This document shows, one piece after another, positions 1-5,979 of a stretch of 6,088 nucleotides of DNA; the stretch's first letter is position 1, and each line of letters opens with the position of its first letter. Under the pieces are notes generated by a model. It was not told the DNA's origin. It ran no database searches and worked only from the letters and a program-made list of their open reading frames with translations. The translations under genes were made by a program, and so were the position numbers. The DNA is taken from the NCBI GenBank assembly GCA_947505565.1, contig CANNLB010000196.1, positions 1 to 6,088 on the forward strand, in the 5' to 3' direction. The stretch comes from Acidobacteriota bacterium (GTDB lineage Bacteria; Acidobacteriota; Terriglobia; Bryobacterales; Bryobacteraceae).

Positions 1-50
1 CCCGCCAGGGAGATCAGCAGGAAACGGAACGGGTCCAGGCACTTTGACAT
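1..50 (-). CDS. Transposase (DDE/integrase-core type), 5' end only
   Basis: An ATG at 50-48 on the minus strand opens a frame that stays open to the window edge and reads MSKCLDPFRFLLISLAG (16 full codons plus two bases). I recognise this as the usual N-terminus of an integrase-core transposase common in Acidobacteriota and Planctomycetota, in which '-LDPFRFLLISLAGWMNQ-' is followed by a 'YLREENRVLREQL' segment and an integrase catalytic core. That match is from memory of the family; the catalytic DDE residues lie outside the window. The ATG has only a weak purine-rich stretch (GAGATGA) upstream. The gene reads away from the truncated exported-protein gene at 275-63, as expected if it sits just inside the end of an insertion sequence. 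The IS family cannot be settled from 16 residues. Confidence 0.65.
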   Translation of the reverse strand, partial: MSKCLDPFRFLLISLA

Positions 51-130
51 CGGATCATCTCATTATCGACGACGCCAGGGATTATCTCCCGCTGTTTCAA
101 ATAGATCGAGTTTTCGGGCCATACGGGCAG
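1..130. mobile_element. One end of an insertion sequence (boundary approximate)
   Basis: This stretch runs from the transposase start at 50 to the point, about 120-137, where the neighbouring exported-protein frame stops resembling its family. About 80 bp between the IS end and the transposase start is a normal distance. The outer terminal inverted repeat should lie within about 100-137, but only one end is in the window, so neither the inverted repeat nor a target-site duplication can be confirmed. The boundary is inferred from loss of coding similarity, not from a recognised IS terminus. Confidence 0.45.
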
Positions 131-275
131 GACCTCGGGAGACATCAACAGTCGTGGAGCTAATGCTGAAACTAACCAACCGAGGCGGAGTGACGTCAGA
201 TTGAGCTGCGGACGGCTTAGGGAAGAGTACGAATACCAGAAGCGTAATGGCAAAAAAGGGTAAGGATCGTGACAT
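63..275 (-). pseudogene. Truncated exported protein with Ig-like-type N-terminus
   Basis: From the ATG at 275-273 the frame encodes a clear signal peptide, MSRSLPFFAITLLVFVLF followed by a Pro/Ser/Ala stretch ending in AAQ. It continues with SDVTPPRLVSFSISSTTVDV and then SRGPA. The 'D-x-T-P-P-x-L-x-x-F-x-x-S-x-x-x-V-D-V-x-x-G-P-A' pattern is what I recall at the start of large exported proteins with Ig-like or beta-sandwich repeats in Acidobacteriota and related soil bacteria. There it continues with a Thr/Val-rich strand and a 'TDD-SG' segment. Here it becomes an unrelated basic sequence (RMARKLDLFETAG...) and stops after 70 residues at TAA 65-63. Neither other minus-strand frame resumes the family pattern before 1. 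The best explanation is insertion of the mobile element at the left edge, with the 3' part of the gene displaced beyond the window. No Shine-Dalgarno is evident before the ATG. Confidence 0.6.
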
Positions 276-571
276 GTTTCGTATCAGGGCTAAGACTAAC
301 CATGGAATCATAGCGCGATTTCCGTTACAAGGGAACGGTTCGGAACCCCACCCTTCCGGGGAGCCAAGCTTTAGGTTTGGAGTTTTCCCGGCGTCGTTTC
401 GAAGACACTGGTTTAGGACCTGCTGGCCACGTCATGACAGCCGCAAAAGACTATTCAAGAACCCGGGTACCCCGCTTTCTGAAAGTACGAGTCGTACCCG
501 CCTATCTCCCATCCACTTCCACGGTTTTCGGTTGTGGTTGCTCCTATGCCTGAAAGCTCAAACTCGGAATT
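276..571. other. 296-bp stretch without a recognised gene
   Basis: This stretch lies between the end of the small hypothetical gene (572) and the start of the truncated exported-protein gene (275). All six frames look non-coding; the plus-strand frame across 247-606 is rich in Arg, His, Phe and Pro without family features. The stretch holds several short inverted repeats. GGTTC/GAACC at 337-341 and 343-347 has a 1-nt gap. CCGGG/CCCGG at 356-360 and 387-391 encloses CCAA/TTGG at 364-367 and 377-380. I do not recognise a riboswitch, tRNA or named ncRNA here. It may be promoter and leader DNA, or remnants of older sequence. Confidence 0.5.
307..335 (-). promoter_or_regulatory. Possible sigma-70 promoter for the truncated exported-protein gene
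   Basis: On the minus strand TATGAT (312-307) matches the -10 consensus at five of six positions. A weak -35-like TTCCCT (335-330) lies 17 nt upstream. Transcription would start near 300, giving a leader of about 25 nt before the ATG at 275. The -35 is poor and no experimental support is visible, so this is only a candidate. Confidence 0.25.
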
Positions 572-901
572 TCAGCCATCCTTTGTGGGCCGAAAATATA
601 GAGTGACGTTATTAGAGTCGTCCCCGCGATAAACCAGTTTCCAATGGGAGACCCGTCGGTTCGGCAGCGCCGATTCGCACAATTCAATACCGGACGCGCA
701 ATTGTTCGCGCGCAATTCCTGGAGAAATGACTCCGCCGCTCGTTCAGGGGTTTGATCGCGAATCGGATTCCACACGGCAAGTCGAGTCGTCTTGATATAC
801 CAGTCGCCGCAGGCACCGTCCCAATCGCCCGGGGTGCTGGCGAGAATAGGCTTTCCTGTCGCTACCCTGTAAATCGGTAGAGCAGCAATGCATAAAAACA
901 C
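572..901 (-). CDS. Small hypothetical membrane-anchored or exported protein
   Basis: I do not recognise the family. The 109-residue product from GTG 901-899 begins with a hydrophobic segment (FLCIAALPIY). A soluble part follows, with 'NPIRDQTPERAAESFLQELR' (a likely amphipathic helix), three Cys in the mature part, and a C-terminal strand-like part containing 'HWKLVYRGDD' and 'VTLYFRPTKDG'. The mixture of helix-like and strand-like segments with conserved-looking Trp and Tyr positions reads like a real protein rather than a shadow frame. The frame is open upstream to a TGA at 976-974. The added residues would be LKKTTILSTELARARRHG followed by CCVFV, a basic N-terminus before the hydrophobic segment and exactly what a signal anchor needs. 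However, the only available start there would be CTG at 967-965, so the true start is uncertain. Codon choice is less GC-rich at third positions than in the operon to its right. Confidence 0.5.
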   Translation of the reverse strand: MFLCIAALPIYRVATGKPILASTPGDWDGACGDWYIKTTRLAVWNPIRDQTPERAAESFLQELRANNCASGIELCESALPNRRVSHWKLVYRGDDSNNVTLYFRPTKDG

Positions 902-1020
902 AAAAACACAACAACCATGTCTTCTTGCGCGTGCTAACTCTGTTGAGAGTATCGTCGTTTTCTTCAGCCCCGTTCAGCGGCGAGGAATATTGGGACGTCG
1001 GTTATCGCCGAGATGCAGTC

Positions 1021-1050
1021 GAGCAAAGCCGCGTGGTGCGGCACGCACGG
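1021..1050 (-). terminator. Possible terminator after the amidohydrolase gene
   Basis: Nineteen nt past the TGA of the amidohydrolase gene an imperfect hairpin can form. CCG-CGTG (1029-1035 on the plus strand) pairs with CACG and CGG (1042-1045 and 1048-1050), with a 6-nt loop and a 2-nt bulge. On the minus strand it is followed by CTTTGCTC, a poor U-tract. It is the only candidate stop for the four-gene block, and it is weak. Confidence 0.3.
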
Positions 1051-1068
1051 TAAGTAATAGGGCGATGG

Positions 1069-2523
1069 TCAGGGGCGATTGGCGTAGTTGCCGAGGACGG
1101 CTCTACCGGGGAAGGTGTTGGGGACGGTTTTGCCCTCTCGCACTACCGCGACTCCATTGACTAGGACGTGGTCGATGCCGGCGGAGAAGCTGAGCCCCTT
1201 TTCGAACGTTGCCGTGTCGATGACGCGGGCGGGGTCGAAGACGGTGATGTCGGCGTCGGCTCCGAGGCGGATCCTTCCTTTGTTCTTCAGTTGCGGGGCG
1301 ATGGGTTCGAGGCGGCGGGCAGGCATGATCGTCATCTTCGCCAAGGCATCCATCAACGGCAGTACCTTCTGCTCTCGGACATAAAGGCCCAGGACTCGCG
1401 TAAACGTTCCGGCGCTGCGGGGATGGGCTCCGGGCGCGTACGGCATTCCGTCAGAGGCCACCATCACAAACGGCGAGACCATCGCGCGGCGGATCCACTC
1501 CGGCTTCATCAGATGCATGATCACCGCTCCGCCGGCCTTTCGGTTCAGATCGAACGTCTCCTTGGTCAGGCGCTCTCCGGTCTTCACCCATTGGATTTCG
1601 CCGTAAGATATGCCGAGACGCTCTTGCCAGCCGTCGTCGAAGATGGTGGATTCAAGGAACGTCGAGGCGGCGGTGTAGGGATAAGCCTCGGTCGTAATAT
1701 CGAGGCCCTGCTTGCGGACGGATTCGATGAGGTCGAGGACGAAGGGCAGAGAACCGAGGCTCATGCTGTTGACGTGTACGATGTGCAGGGCAACACCGGT
1801 GGCGGCGGCGTTGGCGATGACTTCTTGCATCGCCTCCGGGCCCATGGAACGGACATGCGTGTAAATGGGCACCTTCCAGCGCTGGGCCATTTGGAAGACG
1901 CGGAAGATCTCTTCGCGGGTGGCACCGGGGTAATACTGATGGGCGACGCCGAGGCCGAGACCACCTTCGCGGAGGCCACGTTCCATGTTCGCTGCGAGCA
2001 GCGAGTACTCTTCGGCGGCGGCGAGCGGCTTGTAGCGGCCCTTCATGGAAATTTCGCTCCAACGGTTCGGGCTGTCGTGCCACGACTTGGCCTCGGCGGC
2101 GAACTCGGTCATGGACATGGTCCGCATGGCACCGTGGGAGGCTGTGGCGCCGAAGTTCAAGATCGCGTTGTTTTCGCGGGAGCGGAGGAACGCGCCGACG
2201 GAGGGAACGCCGACTTCGAGTTCGAGGGCGGTGGTGACGCCGTCATGGGCTTGGTACTCGTTGGCTTGGTTGGTTTGGCCGTGGGCGTGGATGTCAATGA
2301 AGCCTGGGGCGACGACGCGACCGGTGGCTTTAAGGGTGGTCTTGCCGGAGAGGGGCTGGGCGGAGATGGCGACGATTTTACCGGCGGTGATGCCGATGTG
2401 GCGGACGGCGTCGAGGCCGGATTCGGGGTCCATGACGCGGCCTCCGGCGATGACGAGGTCGAAGCTGGGAACGGACTGGGCGGTGAGCAGCGGGAGGAAG
2501 AGGAGGGCGGAAAGTAGTTTCAT
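1069..2523 (-). CDS. N-acyl-D-amino-acid deacylase-like amidohydrolase, exported
   Basis: A metal-dependent amidohydrolase of the D-aminoacylase group (COG3653), 484 residues. The ATG at 2523 is preferred over a TTG at 2547, which would lie inside the upstream gene and put eight residues before a good signal peptide (MKLLSALLFLPLLTA, predicted cleavage near A15). An N-terminal beta-sandwich segment (about 21-70) leads to the TIM barrel with GFIDIHAH (metal ligands H79, H81). Further landmarks are THVR (H223), HIVH (H250), AYPY (Y283), SDGMPY (catalytic D358) and AHPRSAGTF (R369). The C-terminal sandwich has the usual GADADITVFDP and DHVLVNG motifs. Positions correspond closely to Alcaligenes D-aminoacylase. 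Two key residues differ: the metal-bridging Cys in 'GVTTVVTGNCG' is absent (here GVTTALELEVG, with E101 and E103 nearby), and the substrate-binding Lys252 is Asn. Substrate is therefore uncertain: an N-acyl-D-amino acid (often labelled D-glutamate deacylase) or a related periplasmic amide. Last gene of the tight block. Confidence 0.88.
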   Translation of the reverse strand: MKLLSALLFLPLLTAQSVPSFDLVIAGGRVMDPESGLDAVRHIGITAGKIVAISAQPLSGKTTLKATGRVVAPGFIDIHAHGQTNQANEYQAHDGVTTALELEVGVPSVGAFLRSRENNAILNFGATASHGAMRTMSMTEFAAEAKSWHDSPNRWSEISMKGRYKPLAAAEEYSLLAANMERGLREGGLGLGVAHQYYPGATREEIFRVFQMAQRWKVPIYTHVRSMGPEAMQEVIANAAATGVALHIVHVNSMSLGSLPFVLDLIESVRKQGLDITTEAYPYTAASTFLESTIFDDGWQERLGISYGEIQWVKTGERLTKETFDLNRKAGGAVIMHLMKPEWIRRAMVSPFVMVASDGMPYAPGAHPRSAGTFTRVLGLYVREQKVLPLMDALAKMTIMPARRLEPIAPQLKNKGRIRLGADADITVFDPARVIDTATFEKGLSFSAGIDHVLVNGVAVVREGKTVPNTFPGRAVLGNYANRP

Positions 2524-2525
2524 CG

Positions 2526-3020
2526 TTAGTCTTTTTCGCGTTCCCAAACTAATTCGCGGGTGGCGGTGGTGGTGGCGGTGAGCGTGAGTCGATTGGCGGT
2601 GAATTGATAGGTGCGTTTTAGGTCGGTGCCGACCCAGCTGGGGACCAGGCAGCCTTGGACGTGATGGGTGACGGTCTTCGTTTTTTCGTCGATGTCGAAG
2701 GTGCCGAAGTACGAGGCGAAGCCGTCGACGGCTTCGCGGATTTCGTCGGTGGTCGCGTTGCCGACGACGAGGCCGACGCCGGAAGGAACCTTGCCCGCGG
2801 GGCGGCCGGGGCGCATGAGCTGGGCGGACATACGGCCGGCCTTGTCGTAGGTGATGCGGCCGACGGGCTTTTCGCCATAAGGGTATTCGGTGCGGCCGTC
2901 TTTGTAGCGGCTTTCGCAGCGGATGAGCCTCCAGACGCCGAGAAAGCGGTCGCGGATGGAGGGGGCGGCTTCGAGGGCGGTAGCGGCGGCGAGGGTTCCG
3001 ATGATATGGCGTCGTTTCAT
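2526..3020 (-). CDS. Lipocalin-like domain protein, exported
   Basis: A 164-residue protein matching the Lipocalin_5-type family of small exported proteins of unknown ligand. The N-terminus MKRRHIIGTLAAATALEAA is a signal peptide with a twin-Arg pair (R3-R4), possibly Tat, with cleavage likely after A19. The mature part shows the family sequence in order: FLGVWRLI (27-33), the 'DGRTEYPYG' turn (41-49), 'PVGRITYD' (52-59), and 'GRMSAQLMRPGRP' (62-74). It then has a helix around 91-104, 'FGTFDIDE' (105-112), TVTHHVQGCLVPSWVGTD (116-133) and a final strand pair 'NRLTLTATT'. C35 and C124 could form a disulfide. The Thr-rich C-terminus (LTLTATTTATREL) comes from a GGT/GGC-rich stretch. Its ATG lies 3 nt after the quinoprotein stop and its stop lies 2 nt before the amidohydrolase start. 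No Shine-Dalgarno precedes it, so coupled translation is likely. The family has no established reaction; binding of a small hydrophobic molecule is only an inference from the fold. Confidence 0.85.
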   Translation of the reverse strand: MKRRHIIGTLAAATALEAAPSIRDRFLGVWRLIRCESRYKDGRTEYPYGEKPVGRITYDKAGRMSAQLMRPGRPAGKVPSGVGLVVGNATTDEIREAVDGFASYFGTFDIDEKTKTVTHHVQGCLVPSWVGTDLKRTYQFTANRLTLTATTTATRELVWEREKD

Positions 3021-3023
3021 GGT

Positions 3024-4829
3024 TTATGGCTCGGAGGAGAAGGCGAGGAGGACGTTGCCGGGCATGCCGCCGAAGCGAGAGTAGCCGGAATTCACGAAGA
3101 GCATGCCGGCGGCGATGACGGGTCCGGGGCCGTCCATGGAGCCGCCTTTGGCGGTGACTCCGTTGACGGTTGCGAAAGCTCGGGCGGTATCGAAGTCCCA
3201 GATGATGCTGCCGTCTTCGGCAGCGAACGCTCGGAGGTGGCCGTCGAAGGCGCCGGAGAAAACGGCCCCGGGAGCGGCGGTGACGGCGGCGGACTGGGCG
3301 GGGCTGCAGCCGGGTTTAGCGGGTGGGCAAGGGACACTGGGGGCGTACCAGTTCTTTTTTCCGTCGGTGATGCGGAGGGCCGTGAGGCCGCCGCCTTCGG
3401 AGGCATCGACAGAGACGGTCTTGACGTCGTCGGGGGCGGTGGAGGCTCGCGTCTTGCGGACGACGTCAGAGACGGCGGCGTACAACTGCTCCCCGTCGCT
3501 GGCCATGCCCCATTGGACACCGCCGAGGACGCCGCCCTTGCCGACGCGGGCATCCCAGAGGATTTCGCCTTTGTGGGCGGGGTCGAGGGCGTAAACGATG
3601 CCGGATTTTTGGCCAGCAAGAAGGATGTCGCGACCGCCGGCGGTCGTGACGAGGATGGCGGAGGCACCGAAGTCGAAGTCGGGTCCGTTTTCGGTGGGGC
3701 AGTTGGGGCCTTTGTTGGCGCAGGCACTGGTATACACGTCGTTGGCGGTGGTCTGGCGGGTCCAGACGATTTGGCCGGACTTGATATTGAGGGCGACGAT
3801 CGCGTCGCTCGTGAGGGTGGCGGGCGAGGAGTAGTTATCGCCGGTGGTGACGTAGAGGAGGCCGCGTTTGGAGTCGACGGTGGGGGCAGACCAGATGCCT
3901 GCGCCGGAGGGGCCGAGACGGTCAGCCCCGGCGCTGTTGACGCCGTGTTTAGCGGCTGGAGGGACGAGGTAGGTTTTCCAGACGACGGAGCCGTCGGCGA
4001 CGCGGAGGGCAACGAGGCTGCCGCGAAAGGTGCAGCATGCGTAATTCGGGTTGAGGGCGAGGCCTTCTTCCCAGGAGGCGACGGGCACGAAGACGACGCC
4101 ATCCTTCGCGACGGCAGAGCCGGTGAGGCGGGCGGCTTCGTGGTCGTCGACGCGGCGCTTCCAGCGGAGTAGGCCGGACTTTGTATCGAGGGCGTAGAAC
4201 CAGCCGCTTTGGTCGCCGAAGAGGAGCGTTTGGCCGACGGCGAGGGGGGCGGCGCGGACGGGGCCATTGGCGGAGAAGGTCCAGTGGAGGCAACCGGTTT
4301 TGGCGTTTAAGGCATAGACGACGCCGGCGGCGCTGCCGATATAGAGGCGGCCGTCGATGAGGGTGGGCGAGCCGAAGGCGGTGACGTCGCCATCGAAGCC
4401 GAAGGCCCATTTGAGCTTGAGGTTGCGGGTTTGGGTGAGGCTGAGACCGGCGGGTTGGTAGCGGGCTTGGGAGGAGGTGGGGCTCCAGCCGTTCCAGTTG
4501 CCGGTGAGCTTGGTGGCCGGGGTGGAGGAGGTGCAGAGGGCGCTGGGCAGGGGCGGGGCGTCGCTACCGGGGCGGCCGAGGTATTCGGCTACGGCCTCTT
4601 TTTCTGGGGTCGTAAGGGTGCGGGCGATGTTAGCCATGACGCCGAAATAGAGCGAGCGGAGGATTTGGGGACGGGAGAGTTTTTGCAGGGCGGCGCGGGG
4701 TGGTACGCGGGGGTGGAGGGGGTCATGGCAGGAGGCGCAACGGGTTTGATAGACAGTTGCGCCGGGTGTGGGCGCGGCGACGACTGAACTGGCGGCGCAG
4801 AGGAGGACAACGATTGACTCTTTGAACAT
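3024..4829 (-). CDS. Cytochrome c/PQQ beta-propeller dehydrogenase (PVA dehydrogenase-like)
   Basis: A 601-residue periplasmic quinoprotein resembling polyvinyl-alcohol dehydrogenase (cytochrome). Enzymes of this family oxidise alcohols using PQQ and pass electrons to a fused haem c. The signal peptide MFKESIVVLLCAASSVVAA is followed by a cytochrome c domain with CASCH (31-35) and a candidate axial Met65 before TTPEKEAVAEYL. After a linker, NWNGWSP (111-117) and a series of PQQ-propeller blades follow with repeated 'G-x-x-Y-A-L-x-x-x-T/S-G-x-x-x-W' motifs (about 170-183, 210-223, 271-284, 344-356, 411-425, 532-544). The adjacent cysteines C265-C266 in ACCTFRGS fit the vicinal disulfide near PQQ in this class. 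GIWSAPTVD and YVTTGDNYS are further family landmarks. The ATG at 4829 is chosen because it starts a good signal peptide 25 nt after asd; a longer frame from 4937 would overlap asd. GGGAA four nt before the ATG is a weak ribosome site. The substrate is unknown; a PQQ-protein lacking dehydrogenase activity is also possible. Confidence 0.88.
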   Translation of the reverse strand: MFKESIVVLLCAASSVVAAPTPGATVYQTRCASCHDPLHPRVPPRAALQKLSRPQILRSLYFGVMANIARTLTTPEKEAVAEYLGRPGSDAPPLPSALCTSSTPATKLTGNWNGWSPTSSQARYQPAGLSLTQTRNLKLKWAFGFDGDVTAFGSPTLIDGRLYIGSAAGVVYALNAKTGCLHWTFSANGPVRAAPLAVGQTLLFGDQSGWFYALDTKSGLLRWKRRVDDHEAARLTGSAVAKDGVVFVPVASWEEGLALNPNYACCTFRGSLVALRVADGSVVWKTYLVPPAAKHGVNSAGADRLGPSGAGIWSAPTVDSKRGLLYVTTGDNYSSPATLTSDAIVALNIKSGQIVWTRQTTANDVYTSACANKGPNCPTENGPDFDFGASAILVTTAGGRDILLAGQKSGIVYALDPAHKGEILWDARVGKGGVLGGVQWGMASDGEQLYAAVSDVVRKTRASTAPDDVKTVSVDASEGGGLTALRITDGKKNWYAPSVPCPPAKPGCSPAQSAAVTAAPGAVFSGAFDGHLRAFAAEDGSIIWDFDTARAFATVNGVTAKGGSMDGPGPVIAAGMLFVNSGYSRFGGMPGNVLLAFSSEP

Positions 4830-4854
4830 CGTGTTCCCAAAGTTTACTCCAATG

Positions 4855-5979
4855 CTAGGCTTCGAGCAGGATGCGTAACATGCGGCGCAGGGGTTCGGCG
4901 GCGCCCCAGAGAAGTTGGTCGCCGATCGTGAAGGCACCTAGATATTCGGATCCCATGGCGAGCTTCCGGAGACGGCCGACGGGGATATTCATGCTGCCGG
5001 TGACGGCGACGGGGGTGAGCTCGTGCATGCTGGCTTCCCGGATGTTGGGGATCACTTTGACCCACTCGTTGTCGGCGGCGATAAGGGCTTCAATGTCGGC
5101 GAGGGGGACGTTCTTTTTGAGCTTGAACGTGAGGGCTTGGCTGTGGCAACGCATGGCACCGACGCGGACACAGAAGCCGTCTACGGGCACCGAGCCGGGG
5201 GCGATGCCGAGGATTTTGTTGGTTTCCGCGCCGCCTTTCCATTCTTCTTTGGACATGCCGTCACCGAGATCTTTGTCGATCCAGGGGATGAGCGAGCCGC
5301 CAAGGGGGACGCCGAAGTTGGCGGTTTCGGTCGGGGACATCGCGCGTTGGCGAGCGGCGACGCGGCGATCGATTTCGAGGATGGCGCTTTTGGGGTCGGC
5401 GAGGAGGTCCTGGACTTCGGCGTAGAGGGAGCCGTATTGGGTGAGGAGTTCGCGCATGTGTTGCGCGCCGCCGCCGGAAGCGGCTTGGTAGGTCTGCGTG
5501 CTCATCCATTCGACGAGGCCGGCTTTGTAGAGCGCACCGACGGCCATCAACATGCAACTGACGGTGCAGTTGCCGCCGATCCAATTCGTTCCGCCGTGGG
5601 CGAGGGCGGCGTCGATGACGGGGCGGTTGACGGGGTCGAGGATGATGACGGCGTCGTCGGCCATGCGGAGGGTGGAAGCGGCGTCGATCCAGTGGCCGGC
5701 CCAGCCGGCGGCGCGGAGTTTGGGGTAGACGGAGGCGGTGTAGTCGCCGCCTTGGGTGGTGATGATGATTTCGCAGCGGGAGAGGGCTGCGAGGTCGAAG
5801 GCGTCTTGGAGGGTGGGTTCGTTTTGGGCCTGGGTCGGGGCCGGGCCGCCGGCGTTGCTCGTGCTGAAGAACAGCGGTTCGATGAGGTCGAAATCGCCTT
5901 CGGCGGTCATGCGGTCCATCAAAACGGACCCAACCATGCCGCGCCAGCCAACCAGTCCTACAAGTCTCCGGGGGATCAT
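4855..5979 (-). CDS. asd: Aspartate-semialdehyde dehydrogenase
   Basis: Cytoplasmic enzyme that reduces L-aspartyl-4-phosphate with NADPH to aspartate semialdehyde, the branch point to lysine/diaminopimelate, methionine and threonine. The 374-residue product aligns almost throughout with E. coli Asd (367 residues). It has the NADP-binding [14 protein letters not shown] at 7-20, FFSTS (37-41), QGGDYT (76-81), and GGNCTVS with nucleophile C138. [10 protein letters not shown] is at 163-172 and [13 protein letters not shown] at 223-235. EEWKG contains E245 and [10 protein letters not shown] contains R272 and the acid/base H279; the C-terminus is [14 protein letters not shown]. All catalytic residues are present, so it should be active. 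This is the long gammaproteobacterial-type subfamily, not the shorter form typical of many Gram-positives and archaea. The ATG at 5979 begins right at the NADP fold, so no downstream start is plausible; AAAGG abuts it with no spacer. First gene of the leftward block, 25 nt before the quinoprotein start. No lysine- or threonine-pathway gene is visible beside it. Confidence 0.97.
   Translation of the reverse strand: MIPRRLVGLVGWRGMVGSVLMDRMTAEGDFDLIEPLFFSTSNAGGPAPTQAQNEPTLQDAFDLAALSRCEIIITTQGGDYTASVYPKLRAAGWAGHWIDAASTLRMADDAVIILDPVNRPVIDAALAHGGTNWIGGNCTVSCMLMAVGALYKAGLVEWMSTQTYQAASGGGAQHMRELLTQYGSLYAEVQDLLADPKSAILEIDRRVAARQRAMSPTETANFGVPLGGSLIPWIDKDLGDGMSKEEWKGGAETNKILGIAPGSVPVDGFCVRVGAMRCHSQALTFKLKKNVPLADIEALIAADNEWVKVIPNIREASMHELTPVAVTGSMNIPVGRLRKLAMGSEYLGAFTIGDQLLWGAAEPLRRMLRILLEA

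Noticed and set aside
331..349. T-arm-like GGTTCGGAACC
   Set aside because: The flanking five-base stem required for a T-arm does not pair, and there is no D-arm or anticodon arm nearby.
247..606. 119-codon open frame on the plus strand
   Set aside because: It overlaps the signal-peptide region of the truncated gene and the end of the hypothetical gene on the other strand. Its Arg/His/Phe/Pro-rich sequence lacks any recognisable pattern.
871..891. tRNA D-arm-like AATCGGTAGAGCAGC on the plus strand
   Set aside because: It matches a tRNA D-arm by eye, but no acceptor stem, anticodon arm or GGTTCGAATCC-type T-arm follows within the needed distance. It also lies inside the hypothetical gene on the other strand.
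895..915. A/C-rich tract with repeated AAAACAC units
   Set aside because: It is short and imperfect, and it is explained by the hydrophobic Val/Phe codons of the minus-strand gene; it is not a repeat array or CRISPR.
1168..2517. 449-codon open frame on the plus strand
   Set aside because: It is antisense to the amidohydrolase gene and gives a Gly/Asp/Glu/Ala/Val-rich low-complexity translation, typical of the shadow frame opposite a GC-rich gene.
2655..4172. 505-codon open frame on the plus strand
   Set aside because: It spans two real genes on the opposite strand and translates to Gly/Asp/Val/Ala repeats without any motif; it is a codon-bias shadow.
4830..4937. 36-residue N-terminal extension of the quinoprotein
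   Set aside because: It would overlap the 3' end of asd and bury a proper signal peptide in the interior; the ATG at 4829 is better placed.
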